Origin: Mycteria americana
Lineage: Eukaryota; Chordata; Aves; Ciconiiformes; Ciconiidae
Direction of reading: 5' to 3'
DNA length: 64,000 nt
Assembly: GCF_035582795.1 (NCBI RefSeq)
Contig: NC_134368.1
Coordinates: forward strand, 44,321,501 to 44,385,500
In this document: positions 36,601 to 43,363 of the stretch, piece by piece
Numbering within the stretch: position 1 is the stretch's first letter
How the letters are laid out: the number at the start of each line of letters is the position of its first letter
Translations under genes and position numbers: made by a program
The notes under the pieces: generated by a model
What the model was told of the DNA's origin: nothing
Seen by the model: the letters and a program-made list of their open reading frames with translations, nothing else
Database searches by the model: none

Positions 36601-37646
36601 TAATATCTGCTTTTTCGTAAGCTCTTCAAAGAAGATTCTAATAAGAACAATTAGAATACACATTCCATGCACTGTTGCAGCTACAATAGCAGAGTTTGGC
36701 ACTAATGCCACATTGTCAAGGGATAAGGAAATACACTGATTATAGAATCCCATTCTTTGATTCTGTCAAGCTGATCTAGTGAAAGGTATCCCTACCCATG
36801 GCAGGGAGGTTGGACTAGATGATCTTTAAAGGTCCCTTCCAGCCCAAACCATTCTATAATGCTATTATTTTCAACACAATACTGATTGCATTTTTTTTTT
36901 AAATGTGGTATTCTTAATTACTAGGAACTGAGTTTATTAAGTTGCTTTTCAGTAATCAGTGGTGCTTTTTGCAAAATAGAGGGTCTTCATCATCAGTAGA
37001 AAGCTTACGCTATCTCCTGCTCAATTTAGCCAGCAGATTCATCTGAAGTATAGCATTCCAGTTTAGCTTGTAACAAACAGGTTAGTTATTCAAACAGTTG
37101 AAACCATGTTCCCAAGATTAATATTAATAAATTAAATTATCTTTCCAAATATTACTTATGAGTCTTTTATATGTTTAGTATAATTATAGAAACGTGTCTC
37201 TGCAGCATTATTATTTTAGGCTTATAGTTATTCTACAGTAATCCTAATGAACTACGATGTCAGTGTTTGAGGCCATGGCATGTGCTCTCTGCATCCTTAC
37301 CCAAGCTACATTGCAGGGTTTATTAAAGGCAAAACAGTATGTTATAGCGCATATCCACTTGAATTTTCTTCTTTCTTTAGGTTAAATGAAGGAGATGCTT
37401 ACTACGCACTCAAGGATTTTTCACTCCTCATTAAGTCCATTGGGTATGATAAACTTGTGCTTTTTAATATACAATATATATTTCATCTTTAAAGCAACTT
37501 AAAATGAAACAATGCTTTTTTTTTTTTTTTTTAAAAAAACCAGAACATCACTGAGTGAACTGTGTGATGATCCAAATGATAACGTTCTACTGGCATTTCA
37601 ACAACTGGGCGAAATCTATGAAGAGAAACTGAATTGTATTACCTGA
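582..37646 (+). CDS. DDX60: DDX60, SKI2-like DExD/H-box RNA helicase (3' 27 coding exons; 5' part outside window)
   Basis: Cytoplasmic RNA helicase; in mammals it is interferon-induced and supports RIG-I-like receptor signalling (family knowledge). Joined exons: 582-697, 2928-3091, 4140-4392, 5227-5390, 7460-7612, 8698-8847, 9915-10034, 11451-11546, 12253-12368, 12896-13041, 13235-13344, 13452-13556, 13642-13770, 14585-14712, 17342-17500, 18790-18934, 20555-20707, 23054-23158, 25653-25853, 26902-27006, 28287-28425, 29080-29201, 31237-31384, 33774-33916, 34898-35049, 37381-37443, 37544-37646. All junctions keep one open frame of about 1,228 residues, against roughly 1,700 for the whole mammalian protein. 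Visible motifs in order: Walker A APTSSGKT (8746-8769), DEVH box split over exons 8/9, SAT (12334-12342), GIGYHH segment (exon 17), motif V region [11 protein letters not shown] (exon 18), motif [14 protein letters not shown] (exons 18/19). The C-terminal region resembles DDX60 to its end. DDX60L is a mammalian duplicate, so DDX60 is the better name here. Confidence 0.96.
1160..1751 (-). mobile_element. Solo LTR of an avian endogenous retrovirus, with 5-bp target duplication
   Basis: The ends are TGTTGTGGTTT and AAACCAGCACA on the + strand, imperfect inverted copies of each other with TG..CA tips. The 5-bp repeat GAAGT flanks both sides (1155-1159 and 1752-1756). The interior has the C-rich tract and GGTTGAGATA block of the abundant avian ERVL-type LTR. 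By recall of that family the LTR reads on the - strand, antisense to DDX60. No internal retroviral genes are next to it, so it is a solo LTR left by recombination. It lies in the intron between exons 1 and 2. Confidence 0.82.
2928..3091 (+). CDS. DDX60: DDX60 exon (window exon 2)
   Basis: Acceptor tttgcag, donor gtgagt. Encodes [17 protein letters not shown].., a charged pre-helicase linker with a lysine-rich end (KKTQKKH). Phase 1 in, phase 0 out. Confidence 0.92.
4140..4392 (+). CDS. DDX60: DDX60 exon (window exon 3)
   Basis: Acceptor ggatag, donor gtatga. Very charged Lys/Glu stretch ([19 protein letters not shown]) followed by a helical segment ending KEHCREQ. Largest DDX60 exon in the window (253 bp). 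Phase 0 in, 1 out. Confidence 0.92.
5227..5390 (+). CDS. DDX60: DDX60 exon (window exon 4)
   Basis: Acceptor tcaaag, donor gtaact. Encodes [20 protein letters not shown].. to LACSLSDE, a helical pre-helicase region. Phase 1 in, 0 out. Confidence 0.92.
6738..6893 (+). mobile_element. Old CR1 3'-end fragment
   Basis: The stretch with 'ctctgctgaacacagccctgag' parts, 'gacctgatctaattg' and a worn '..ttattatgtgattttctg' end matches the 3' end of avian CR1 elements. It is diverged and 5'-truncated, in the intron after window exon 4. Confidence 0.65.
7460..7612 (+). CDS. DDX60: DDX60 exon (window exon 5)
   Basis: Acceptor ttttag, donor gtaatg. Encodes the segment ending [13 protein letters not shown], directly before the helicase domain. 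This is the usual lead-in to motif I in the family (F-x-P-D-x-W-Q). Confidence 0.94.
8698..8847 (+). CDS. DDX60: DDX60 exon with Walker A motif (window exon 6)
   Basis: Acceptor ctcttag, donor gtaagg. Starts [18 protein letters not shown] and holds the nucleotide-binding loop APTSSGKT at 8746-8769, intact including the Lys and Thr that contact phosphate and Mg. Ends VVVYVAPTK (motif Ia region). Phase 0 both sides. Confidence 0.96.
9915..10034 (+). CDS. DDX60: DDX60 exon (window exon 7)
   Basis: Acceptor tttaag, donor gtatat. Encodes [14 protein letters not shown].. to [13 protein letters not shown], part of RecA-like domain 1. Phase 0 both sides. Confidence 0.94.
10297..10392 (-). mobile_element. 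CR1 reverse-transcriptase fragment (short piece of a composite)
   Basis: On the - strand it encodes [14 protein letters not shown] followed by a frame-shifted copy of the YLDFCKA motif of CR1 ORF2. It abuts the longer CR1 piece at 10393, but in the wrong order for a single element. Confidence 0.6.
10393..11314 (-). mobile_element. CR1 LINE fragment, degenerate ORF2 (reverse transcriptase)
   Basis: The - strand encodes [10 protein letters not shown].., [10 protein letters not shown].., FADDTKLGG (the catalytic FADD box), [14 protein letters not shown] and [16 protein letters not shown], all CR1 reverse-transcriptase landmarks. The reading frame is broken by indels (for example a frame change near 11040) and both ends are truncated. 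It sits in the DDX60 intron between window exons 7 and 8. Confidence 0.88.
11451..11546 (+). CDS. DDX60: DDX60 exon ending in the DE of the DEVH box (window exon 8)
   Basis: Acceptor cttcttag, donor gtaggc. Encodes [14 protein letters not shown].. to QYVIFDE. The last two codons are the first half of the Walker B/DEVH motif; V and H follow in the next exon. Confidence 0.95.
12253..12368 (+). CDS. DDX60: DDX60 exon with VH of DEVH box and SAT motif (window exon 9)
   Basis: Acceptor aacttag, donor gtacgt. Begins [17 protein letters not shown] and contains motif III SAT at 12334-12342 (ALSATVSNP), which couples ATP hydrolysis to unwinding in this superfamily. Ends in phase 2. Confidence 0.96.
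12896..13041 (+). CDS. DDX60: DDX60 exon (window exon 10)
   Basis: Acceptor ctgtag, donor gtgtgt. Encodes [16 protein letters not shown].. to KSYRVRL, a basic family-specific insertion between the two RecA-like domains. Phase 2 in, 1 out. Confidence 0.92.
13235..13344 (+). CDS. DDX60: DDX60 exon (window exon 11)
   Basis: Acceptor ttcacag, donor gtaagc. Encodes [19 protein letters not shown].. to CAALTVSH, within the insertion between the RecA-like domains. Phase 1 in, 0 out. Confidence 0.93.
13452..13556 (+). CDS. DDX60: DDX60 exon (window exon 12)
   Basis: Acceptor ttgcag, donor gtgtgt. Encodes [17 protein letters not shown].. to VWQEWPRAQ. 105 bp, phase 0 both sides. Confidence 0.94.
13642..13770 (+). 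CDS. DDX60: DDX60 exon (window exon 13)
   Basis: Acceptor ttccag, donor gtaaca. Encodes [18 protein letters not shown].. to WIVLGQRQK. Only 85 bp of intron separate it from the previous exon. Phase 0 both sides. Confidence 0.94.
14585..14712 (+). CDS. DDX60: DDX60 exon (window exon 14)
   Basis: Acceptor ggtcag, donor gtaagt. Encodes [18 protein letters not shown].. to DKLPAIFF. Ends in phase 2; the split codon is completed by the first base of 17342. Confidence 0.93.
14713..17341. other. Long DDX60 intron without recognised content
   Basis: 2.6 kb of AT-rich sequence with an A-run (16147-16161). No open frame of note and no repeat that I can name. The two following introns (17501-18789, 18935-20554) likewise show nothing beyond the TTC tract at 18942-18972. 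Confidence 0.5.
17342..17500 (+). CDS. DDX60: DDX60 exon (window exon 15)
   Basis: Acceptor ctttaag, donor gtaagt. Only this acceptor keeps the frame open through [15 protein letters not shown].. to KKTLIKFNP; using the cag further in hits an early stop. It has the charged helical character of the DDX60 linker. Confidence 0.88.
18790..18934 (+). CDS. DDX60: DDX60 exon (window exon 16)
   Basis: Acceptor gtacag, donor gtaagt. Encodes [18 protein letters not shown].. to [14 protein letters not shown]-rich pyrimidine tract starts right after the donor (18942-18972). Phase 2 in, 0 out. Confidence 0.92.
20555..20707 (+). CDS. DDX60: DDX60 exon with GIGYHH helicase segment (window exon 17)
   Basis: Acceptor ttgtag. 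Encodes [15 protein letters not shown].. [15 protein letters not shown] ..MLFRLGYIK, the start of RecA-like domain 2. The donor is gttggt, which pairs poorly with U1 snRNA. It is chosen because it joins YIK to VVTAT in phase 0, as in the family. The alternative gtaaat 4 bp on would shift the frame. Confidence 0.9.
20938..22700 (-). mobile_element. CR1 LINE, 1.76 kb, 5'-truncated, ORF2 with stop and frameshift
   Basis: The + strand begins with the reverse complement of the CR1 3' end (atagaatcatttaggttgg). The - strand encodes [18 protein letters not shown].., [49 protein letters not shown] and the C-terminal region. An in-frame stop near 22133 and frame changes near 21830 and 21650 inactivate it. 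It lies in the DDX60 intron before exon 18, antisense to the gene. Confidence 0.93.
23054..23158 (+). CDS. DDX60: DDX60 exon with motif V region (window exon 18)
   Basis: Acceptor tttatag, donor gtatgg. 105 bp, phase 0 both sides: [18 protein letters not shown].. to FLDALNYRQ. It carries the motif V-like [11 protein letters not shown] and the Q of motif VI. CR1 copies of opposite orientation lie in the two flanking introns. Confidence 0.96.
23903..25114 (+). mobile_element. CR1 LINE, 1.2 kb, 5'-truncated, open through the ORF2 C-terminus
   Basis: An uninterrupted frame of 377 codons (23896-25029) covers [23 protein letters not shown], the catalytic FADDTKL (from 24226), [14 protein letters not shown] and the C-terminal end. 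It is followed by the typical CR1 3' untranslated tail (ttggactcgatgatctta..) ending in ATTCTGTG repeats at about 25114. No decay inside the frame suggests a fairly recent insertion. The reverse-transcriptase start and endonuclease are missing, so it cannot move by itself. It lies in the intron after DDX60 exon 18, in sense orientation. Confidence 0.94.
25653..25853 (+). CDS. DDX60: DDX60 exon with motif VI (window exon 19)
   Basis: Acceptor attcttag, donor gtttaa (weak). Begins [11 protein letters not shown] (25653-25685), the arginine-finger motif VI of SKI2-like helicases, then [18 protein letters not shown].. to KADARAK. Phase 0 both sides. Confidence 0.95.
26902..27006 (+). CDS. DDX60: DDX60 exon (window exon 20)
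   Basis: Acceptor tgaccag after a C-run, donor gtaggt. Encodes [16 protein letters not shown].. to FSLQFLVKE, the post-helicase helical region. Phase 0 both sides. Confidence 0.95.
27604..27735. repeat. AT-rich palindromic tract
   Basis: Runs of TATATA and repeats of 'accattatata' and 'aaccatcatata' occur in both orientations, for example aaccatcatata facing tatatgatggtt (27677-27709). It can fold into several hairpins. It lies in a DDX60 intron. Confidence 0.75.
27780..27990. repeat. Possible old interspersed repeat
   Basis: Parts of 27840-27905 loosely resemble 63452-63535 in the same window (a shared 'tttttgaa..aagcttcta/tgcttttgg..' pattern). I cannot assign a family. Confidence 0.25.
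28287..28425 (+). CDS. DDX60: DDX60 exon (window exon 21)
   Basis: Acceptor aaatag, donor gtaaat. Encodes [18 protein letters not shown].. to [10 protein letters not shown], a strongly conserved stretch of the family. Phase 0 in, 1 out. Confidence 0.95.
29080..29201 (+). CDS. DDX60: DDX60 exon (window exon 22)
   Basis: Acceptor gacatag, donor gtagag. Encodes [18 protein letters not shown].. to RTFCQSK. Phase 1 in, 0 out. An LTR begins about 100 bp downstream in the intron. Confidence 0.94.
29306..30224 (-). mobile_element. Avian ERVL-type LTR, solo
   Basis: Read on the - strand it starts TGTATTGCGTG and runs through repeated 'gagcag..ccctgcagcc'-type blocks. It ends with 'gtctcgacccacaagc' and a ..CCAGA tip, the layout I recall for a common avian ERVL LTR. 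Flanks AGTAG (29301-29305) and AATAG (30225-30229) agree at 4 of 5 bases and may be a worn target duplication. No gag or pol is adjacent. It lies in the DDX60 intron after window exon 22. Confidence 0.75.
30230..31236. other. DDX60 intron remainder with an unexplained - strand open frame
   Basis: A 143-codon - strand frame (30460-30891) has several Cys and ends in a basic run SRVRRRK. No splice context or start evidence supports a host gene. It may be a decayed retroelement piece next to the LTR, but I cannot identify it. Confidence 0.3.
31237..31384 (+). CDS. DDX60: DDX60 exon (window exon 23)
   Basis: Acceptor tttcag, donor gtagga. Encodes [18 protein letters not shown].. to YRLPLSKT. Phase 0 in, 1 out. 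Confidence 0.95.
33270..33560 (+). repeat. Possible ancient LINE (CR1/L3-like) remnant
   Basis: Phrases such as 'gctgggagtccagaggatag', 'gacctgtgaatacaggttgaaaaa' and 'aggcttaagttgcgaggggg' resemble the body of old CR1-type elements on the + strand. It is heavily decayed and assigned by recall only. Confidence 0.35.
33774..33916 (+). CDS. DDX60: DDX60 exon (window exon 24)
   Basis: Acceptor gtctag, donor gtaagt. Encodes [17 protein letters not shown].. to [11 protein letters not shown]. Phase 1 in, 0 out. Confidence 0.94.
34898..35049 (+). CDS. DDX60: DDX60 exon (window exon 25)
   Basis: Acceptor tttttag, donor gtacgt. Encodes [18 protein letters not shown].. [18 protein letters not shown] to the split Trp codon. 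The [13 protein letters not shown] stretch is a family signature near the C-terminus. Phase 0 in, 2 out. Confidence 0.95.
35314..35525 (+). repeat. Left arm of a large inverted repeat
   Basis: The reverse complement recurs at 35901-36107 with roughly 90% identity and few indels. The best tract is gaattcatgatcagtgttaa to acaggc. It lies in the DDX60 intron between window exons 25 and 26. Confidence 0.9.
35901..36107 (-). repeat. Right arm of a large inverted repeat
   Basis: Pairs with 35314-35525 across a 375-bp spacer. The outer tips are ttgacagg..cctgtcaa. No clear target duplication is seen outside the tips, so it may be a non-autonomous DNA transposon with long terminal repeats or an inverted duplication. 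Confidence 0.9.
36766..36862 (+). mobile_element. CR1 3'-end fragment
   Basis: 'tccctacccatggcagggag', 'ttggactagatgatcttta' and 'ggtcccttccagcccaaacc' followed by 'attctataatg' are the recognisable CR1 tail. About 100 bp in the last long DDX60 intron. Confidence 0.85.
37381..37443 (+). CDS. DDX60: DDX60 exon (window exon 26)
   Basis: 63 bp. Acceptor tctttag, donor gtatga. Completes Trp and encodes [20 protein letters not shown]. Phase 2 in and out. Confidence 0.94.
37544..37646 (+). CDS. DDX60: DDX60 terminal coding exon with stop
   Basis: Acceptor accag after a T-run. Encodes [18 protein letters not shown].. to KLNCIT and stops at TGA 37644-37646. The length and position match the C-terminus of mammalian DDX60. 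Confidence 0.94.
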
Positions 37647-37747
37647 AGAAAAAAAAAAAAGCAGCAGTACATAATACTCTTACAACACAGATCAGCTGCC
37701 TTTTAAGTTAGGAAGTGACTAGGTCTGAGTTATCAAATATGTCTCAT

Positions 37748-37753
37748 AATAAA
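37748..37753 (+). terminator. DDX60: DDX60 poly(A) signal candidate AATAAA
   Basis: Canonical hexamer 102 bp after the DDX60 stop. Further copies near 38092 and 38218 could give longer 3' ends. Confidence 0.55.
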
Positions 37754-37759
37754 GCTTTA

Positions 37760-40700
37760 GTAATATCCAATATTAGTAATACAAAGTTTACTTTAGAAAA
37801 TTAACCTTTACACATTGACATTTTAGCAGCTGCAATGTCAACTAAATAATTGATGCTAATAGATTACAAAAGTAGGTAATTGCACATACTTTCAATTGCA
37901 CATTTTTTTTTTTCAGACAGTGATATATATGTTAAGACAGCTCTCAGAAATATACTCAACAAATGTCACAGTTCTGACAGCTGGTGAGATTAACCTCTCA
38001 GTAGGACAATATTGGAAACTTTCAGCCCATTTGTGAAGGATGTTCAGCAATTACTTTGGCAATTAGAATCAAATAAATTGTTCTAATTATTTTCCAAGCT
38101 TTCCATTAAGTTACGTAGTATCTTCATGAACGATTATAAAAGCTTTTAAACCGGTCTGCAGTTTTAGTCTACAAAATTTTAAGTATAGAGTTTTATGTCA
38201 GTACAATGAAGTTTCATTAATAAAATGTTCCAACCATATGTGGAATTGCTTCATTTTTCACCTCTAGCATCCTTGCCAAAAAGTGCCTTGCGATACAAAT
38301 TACTCAGTTTAGTAAAACACGCTTCCTAACTGTTGTCTTGGTTTTTGCTGTTAAGAGCAAAGTTTTCAGTAGTATTTTCATAATTTTTCTGAAAATTCTT
38401 CAGTTTAACACTACATTTTAGTCTACTTGTAGTCTGAAAAAACATATACACGCATACTAATGTTTAGATAACCTAGGAAAATTAGGCTTTGACAACAGTC
38501 CTCATTGCCACACACAATTTTATAACGATGACCAAGATAGTAATATAAGTTATTCTCTACTGATAATCAGCAAAACATGCATTGAGGACAATTCAGAATC
38601 CCATTTCTTCAAATTAGCTCTGGTGTTCATCAAATGATCACTGATAAGTCTTTGACTTGAAATCTCTTTAGACAGCATTAAACTACATGCAGCATGTTGC
38701 TAGGAGATACTGAGGGAAAATCCTGTATGTGGTTTTGAGGGATTGAGGGAAAAACCTCAGGCAGTGCTGCTGAGCTACCATCAACTGACTTAAACTCTTT
38801 TTTCCTTACCGTTTTTAATGTGTGAAACAAAATCATGACAGAAATGGAACATAGTGGCAGAAAAGACTGCTTTAACTCTGCTTGGAAAAATAAAATTTAC
38901 TCAAATTATTCTTTACTGTCTGGCAAGTCATGCCATATGTAGATAAGTCTTGCACAACTGTTCCTCAACTAGGGTAGAATTGACCTTATTTAGACCTTTC
39001 CATGTTCATGTTTCCCCGATACAAATGGATTAATCTTTTTAGCTAAGACACAATTAATTGACCAAGGAATAAAGTCAGAAATTGTTCCTATTGTGTTCTC
39101 AGTTATGTGATCAGTAAGCATGAAATCCTGGGTGAAAAATGAACTTATTGAGTCTAGCACAGGGTACTAATTTTATATGCTGAAGACTGTAATGTTTCTT
39201 AAAGCATTAGTAACAGCAGTGAACATTTCACTTTTAATAATGTATATAAAAAGCACCTCACTTCTGTTATGGCTTTTAGTAAGGAGTCAATAGTGAAAGA
39301 TGACCAAGTGATTAAGTCAAAACGACCAAGGAATCAACTTGTGAAAATATCAGAAAATCAATAATTCTACTGATTTAATATCTGGGTGGACTGTAATTTT
39401 ACTGTGACCTATTGTAAATAAAACATCCTACTTACCATTTATCTCCCCTGTGAAACCTTAATGCTGAGCTATAATGCACTTAGACAACAGCTTGCCAGCC
39501 TTGAAAAGCAGTCCTAGGACTGTATTGAACCCACACACCAACAATGTCTGCTTTCAAAAACAGTGTATCATAGTCTGTTTATTTGCTTTATGACTCTATA
39601 ATGGTGTCTTTTCACTAAAAGATGAAGTATCTGCTTTAAAGTTTAACTTTATCAAACTCTCATAAAACACTGAAATAGAAATGAACAGAAGATATGTTGA
39701 AAATAAGCAATCTTAAGAAACTCAGTAGGGTTTCTGAATAACCCTAACTCATTAGGATTTTTTTTTTTGGTCACTGTAGCAGAAAACAAATATTTTCTAC
39801 AACCTTCTGGCAACAAGTTTTATAGGTGCCTTATCTGTCTCTCTAAAATTGTTCCATTTCTCTCACTTTCATTACAGTGAGACCAACCTCCATCCATGAC
39901 ACTCTCTGCCATTATCATCATGCTCAGCCTTTGTCTTCCAGTAATTTAACTTACTATGTTTTTTAACACTTCTCTCCTACACATGCAGAAGAACATGACA
40001 AGAATGTCCAGATAAAAGCAGAACAATTCTTAGGAGAAAACTGAAATACAGTAAGACTTGAGATGAACATAAACTATAAAACTAACAATAAAGAGGATTT
40101 TCACCACCTTCCTTACTATAACGCAGACGCAAAGGGAAGATTAGTAAGTTTTATAAACTCTAGAAACTATTTTTCAGCACATTTAATAGAGGAATGCACT
40201 GCCACAGAAAAACTGAGGCCAAGAATTTAATGCCAATCAAATTAAAATTAGGTCAATGTTTCCTAAACCAATAATAGTATTTCTAAGTATTCTGTCACAG
40301 TAAATATACTGGTAAGCCTCGCAGAGATTCAAGTAAGATTTAAATTTAAGTAATATTTCTCTTATGAAGTTAAAGATCATTTGGATTTTTTTTTTTTTAA
40401 TATGACTATCTAGTTGCCAGTGAAAAATTCTGAAGGGATATTAAACATTCTGATCTAATACTTGCCAGTTGACATACCTACCTAATGCAGGATTAATTTA
40501 TTTAAAATCTGGCACCAGCTCTTGCTGGAGAGTTAACACTTAATAAAATAGAGCTTTAATCTGAAATAGTACTACCATCTCTGTATTCTAGTAGCTAAAG
40601 CACAATTATCTCTTGGATGCAACAAAATGGTTAATAAATTAGAAAAGATGGTATTTTTATCCTCACTTTGTATCATATTTCACAGACTAAAAATTCAATG

Positions 40701-41520
40701 AGTTCTGGATCATTAATACTTAGTGAGAAGTGCTGTTTTCCTTTTTTAAAAGGAGATATTTGTGTTTTAAAAGCTAGATTCTCCTAATGCTTTCATCAAA
40801 ACAGCAAGTTCCTATCTGTCCACTGATTCCCAAACTGTTGCCAAAAGGAACTGAAAATTAGTTGTGATGGTTACTTTTCATAAAGGCAGTGTTTCAGAAG
40901 TGTAGCTGACACCCTTTGGCAATATGTAACCAGAACATTGATGTGGTGTTTCAATTTCAAAAGCATAAGATTACTGAATTATTGAAATTACACTAGAAGT
41001 TGCACCTTCAACACACATTAAATACATCATAGAAAAAGAAAACAGCCAAAGGGAGATATGCAAAAGTTTTCAGTAATGCCCTTCAACATCCTTTATTTTC
41101 CCCATGGCTCTCCTCCCTGCCTATGAGGTGAATGCTATTGTCTGTACTCTTACTGATCTAACCCTAGCGCAAGTGCTGCTGTACTGAAACTGCAATATAC
41201 TGCTCCTCTTGCTGAGGCTTCACTGAACCTGCTTTCTGGGACACCTCAGTTCCCCCCCCACCCCCACATAGCCCAGGGGCACTCCTTGGAAGGTCTGCAT
41301 TCTTAAACATACAGCATAGATGGTCATACTTGAGTCTCTAACAAGACATGACATTTTGGTTGTTTCTCCAGTTTGGGTTTGTACTACAAAAATCACTTTA
41401 GTACATTGTACTTGCTGATAAGCAGTTATGTTTCTAACAGAGATACCTCAATTGGCAAGAATCAGGGAGAATAACAGCTGTAAAATCACAGGTATCCCCA
41501 CTTTTTAGTGTGTTAAGTAG
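37760..41520. other. Intergenic space between convergent DDX60 and TRIM gene
   Basis: 3.8 kb, AT-rich, possibly holding long 3' untranslated tails from both sides. A C-run lies at 41251-41266. No exon, RNA gene or mobile element is recognised. Confidence 0.5.
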
Positions 41521-41522
41521 CA

Positions 41523-41528
41523 TTTATT
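41523..41528 (-). terminator. Poly(A) signal candidate of the TRIM gene
   Basis: TTTATT on + (AATAAA on -), 48 bp past the stop. Another lies near 41092, so the 3' untranslated region could be short or about 0.5 kb. Confidence 0.5.
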
Positions 41529-41575
41529 TAATTCCAACTTATTTAAGTATAGCTATCTTCCATTTCACTCTCTCT

Positions 41576-43363
41576 TCATGACTCCGATTTTCTTCTAGTA
41601 GATATTTTGTCTTCGGCAACAGAAAAATATTCTGATGCACTGCTGGTATCAGTAGAGACGGATGTTTGACTTAGCTCTTCAGTGTCAGAATCGCTGTCAC
41701 TTGGCATTCCTCCTGCCTCATTTACTGTAAGCACAGAACCTCCTAAAGATGGATTATTGCATGTGCCAGGAGCAGAACAAGCTGCATTCTGAAACTGTAC
41801 AGACTCAGGTTCATCTTCCCTCCTAGGAAAGGAAGAGTTGTTTCCAGCAACAGTTTCACTTTCTTCATCTTTTACCTTTGTTTCTTGTTTTGTTGCTGTA
41901 ATAAGTTGAGTGGAAGATGCATTCTCGTATTGAACAGGAAGGACAACTGAACATAAAGGCTGACTACAAGAAGAATTACTATCAGCAAGCATTTCTGCAC
42001 TTTCAGTTTTCTTACATGAGTTCCTAGGGAAGAATGAACCTTCACATTTTGGATGACTATGTCTAGAAGCAGGCTCTGCACACTCTGAAGATACAGGCTT
42101 CCCCAGATTTAGAGGTGTTTTGTCAGGAGATTTCATCTTCTCTTTTTCCATTTTTTCAGTACCATTTCCAGACAAAAACATGGAGGAAGTCAGCGAATCA
42201 GAGGTATTTCTGACAATACTTCCAAATGAAAATACTGGTGAAGGCAACTGAAAACAGTTATTTTTGAAGGAAAATACACAATTACTGGGGAGAAGGTGGG
42301 ACTCGGAGACATCATTCACCCCAGCTGCAGTGTTGGTTTCTGAAGTACTGCAAGCTACAGTTGTGATGGATTCTGAGCCATTAGCTTTTTGTTCCCATGA
42401 GACAGATGGTTTCTGTGTACTATATTCTGCAGTTTCCTTTGCAGAAAGTGTTTTTTCTCTGATGTGAGATGCTGTATTTTTGTCAGATGGCTTTTCAGAT
42501 TGGCTAAAAAATGAGGATAATGGTAAAGCCTTAAATGAATTGCTGACTCCTGATCCTGCAAAACAATCTCTTTCTGAATTGCCAAAGGGAAACAAAAAAC
42601 CTGGCTTCTCACTTTCTGCTGAGTCTAAATTAGGACTAGTTGAAGCATCAGAAACTGTTGTTTTGGTTACAGGACCGTGTTTTCTTAATTTGTTTTCATC
42701 CTGGTTATGGGTTTTATCTGCGTGATCGCATTTTCCTAGATAAAATTGAGGGAAAACATATTTCTTGTCTTTCTTTTTAAAAGAAAATGTACCTACATCT
42801 TTAATAAATCTGGGTAATGAGTTGTTACATGCACTGAAAGCAAAAGGTGAAGTGGAAAGTCTCTCTGCAGAAACATCTAGAAATTCTGAATTTGAAACAG
42901 TAACAGCTACTGATGCTGCTGGTTTTAAGATGGATGAAGTGCTAGCATTTGTGTCCATTTCGTTCGAAACAGTAACTGCCGATGCCTGCATTGGCAGTTT
43001 TTCTTTAGTTAAGTCTTTAGAGTTTTCTGATAAGGCTGGAGCGGTTACATCCTGGGAACTTCTCTCATGAAATAATTTTAAGTCACTATTTGTTTCAGAA
43101 AAGTTCGTATTTGTAGATGGGACACTGTTATTACCGGTTCCAGAAAAGCTTCTCTCAAAGCCATCTGCTCTTTGCAGGGTTCCCATTTTTACTTTATCTG
43201 TGTTATTTGCTTTGGTAGGTGAAGATACAAAAGGAGTTCCTGAGGACCTATCCTTCAAAGCCTCAGCAGTTACAAATTTATACTTTTTATTTGCAGGTAA
43301 AGTTTGTGTCTTGAACTCATCGGTGAGCTTCTGACGTTCCATATAGTATTTGTAACGTAACTC
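41576..43363 (-). CDS. TRIM gene exon 8: end of GLEBS-like region and FG-like disordered tail
   Basis: 1,788 bp encoding 595 residues and TGA (41576-41578), acceptor ttgtag. Starts ELRYKYYMERQKLTDEF, then low-complexity Ser/Thr/Asn/Glu sequence. Phe motifs: SPFAFS, GTFSFKKK, GFLFPFGNS, CVFSFKNN, SPVFSFGS. Near the end is an acidic block (SDSDSDTEE), and the last residues are STRRKSES. No SPRY, NHL or membrane domain can be seen. The long single open frame argues for a functional coding exon. Confidence 0.9.
   Translation of the reverse strand, partial: ELRYKYYMERQKLTDEFKTQTLPANKKYKFVTAEALKDRSSGTPFVSSPTKANNTDKVKMGTLQRADGFERSFSGTGNNSVPSTNTNFSETNSDLKLFHERSSQDVTAPALSENSKDLTKEKLPMQASAVTVSNEMDTNASTSSILKPAASVAVTVSNSEFLDVSAERLSTSPFAFSACNNSLPRFIKDVGTFSFKKKDKKYVFPQFYLGKCDHADKTHNQDENKLRKHGPVTKTTVSDASTSPNLDSAESEKPGFLFPFGNSERDCFAGSGVSNSFKALPLSSFFSQSEKPSDKNTASHIREKTLSAKETAEYSTQKPSVSWEQKANGSESITTVACSTSETNTAAGVNDVSESHLLPSNCVFSFKNNCFQLPSPVFSFGSIVRNTSDSLTSSMFLSGNGTEKMEKEKMKSPDKTPLNLGKPVSSECAEPASRHSHPKCEGSFFPRNSCKKTESAEMLADSNSSCSQPLCSVVLPVQYENASSTQLITATKQETKVKDEESETVAGNNSSFPRREDEPESVQFQNAACSAPGTCNNPSLGGSVLTVNEAGGMPSDSDSDTEELSQTSVSTDTSSASEYFSVAEDKISTRRKSES

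Noticed and set aside
42480-43070. + strand frames opposite the last TRIM exon
   Set aside because: They mirror the long - strand exon, which has splice support and a continuous frame with the RBCC exons.
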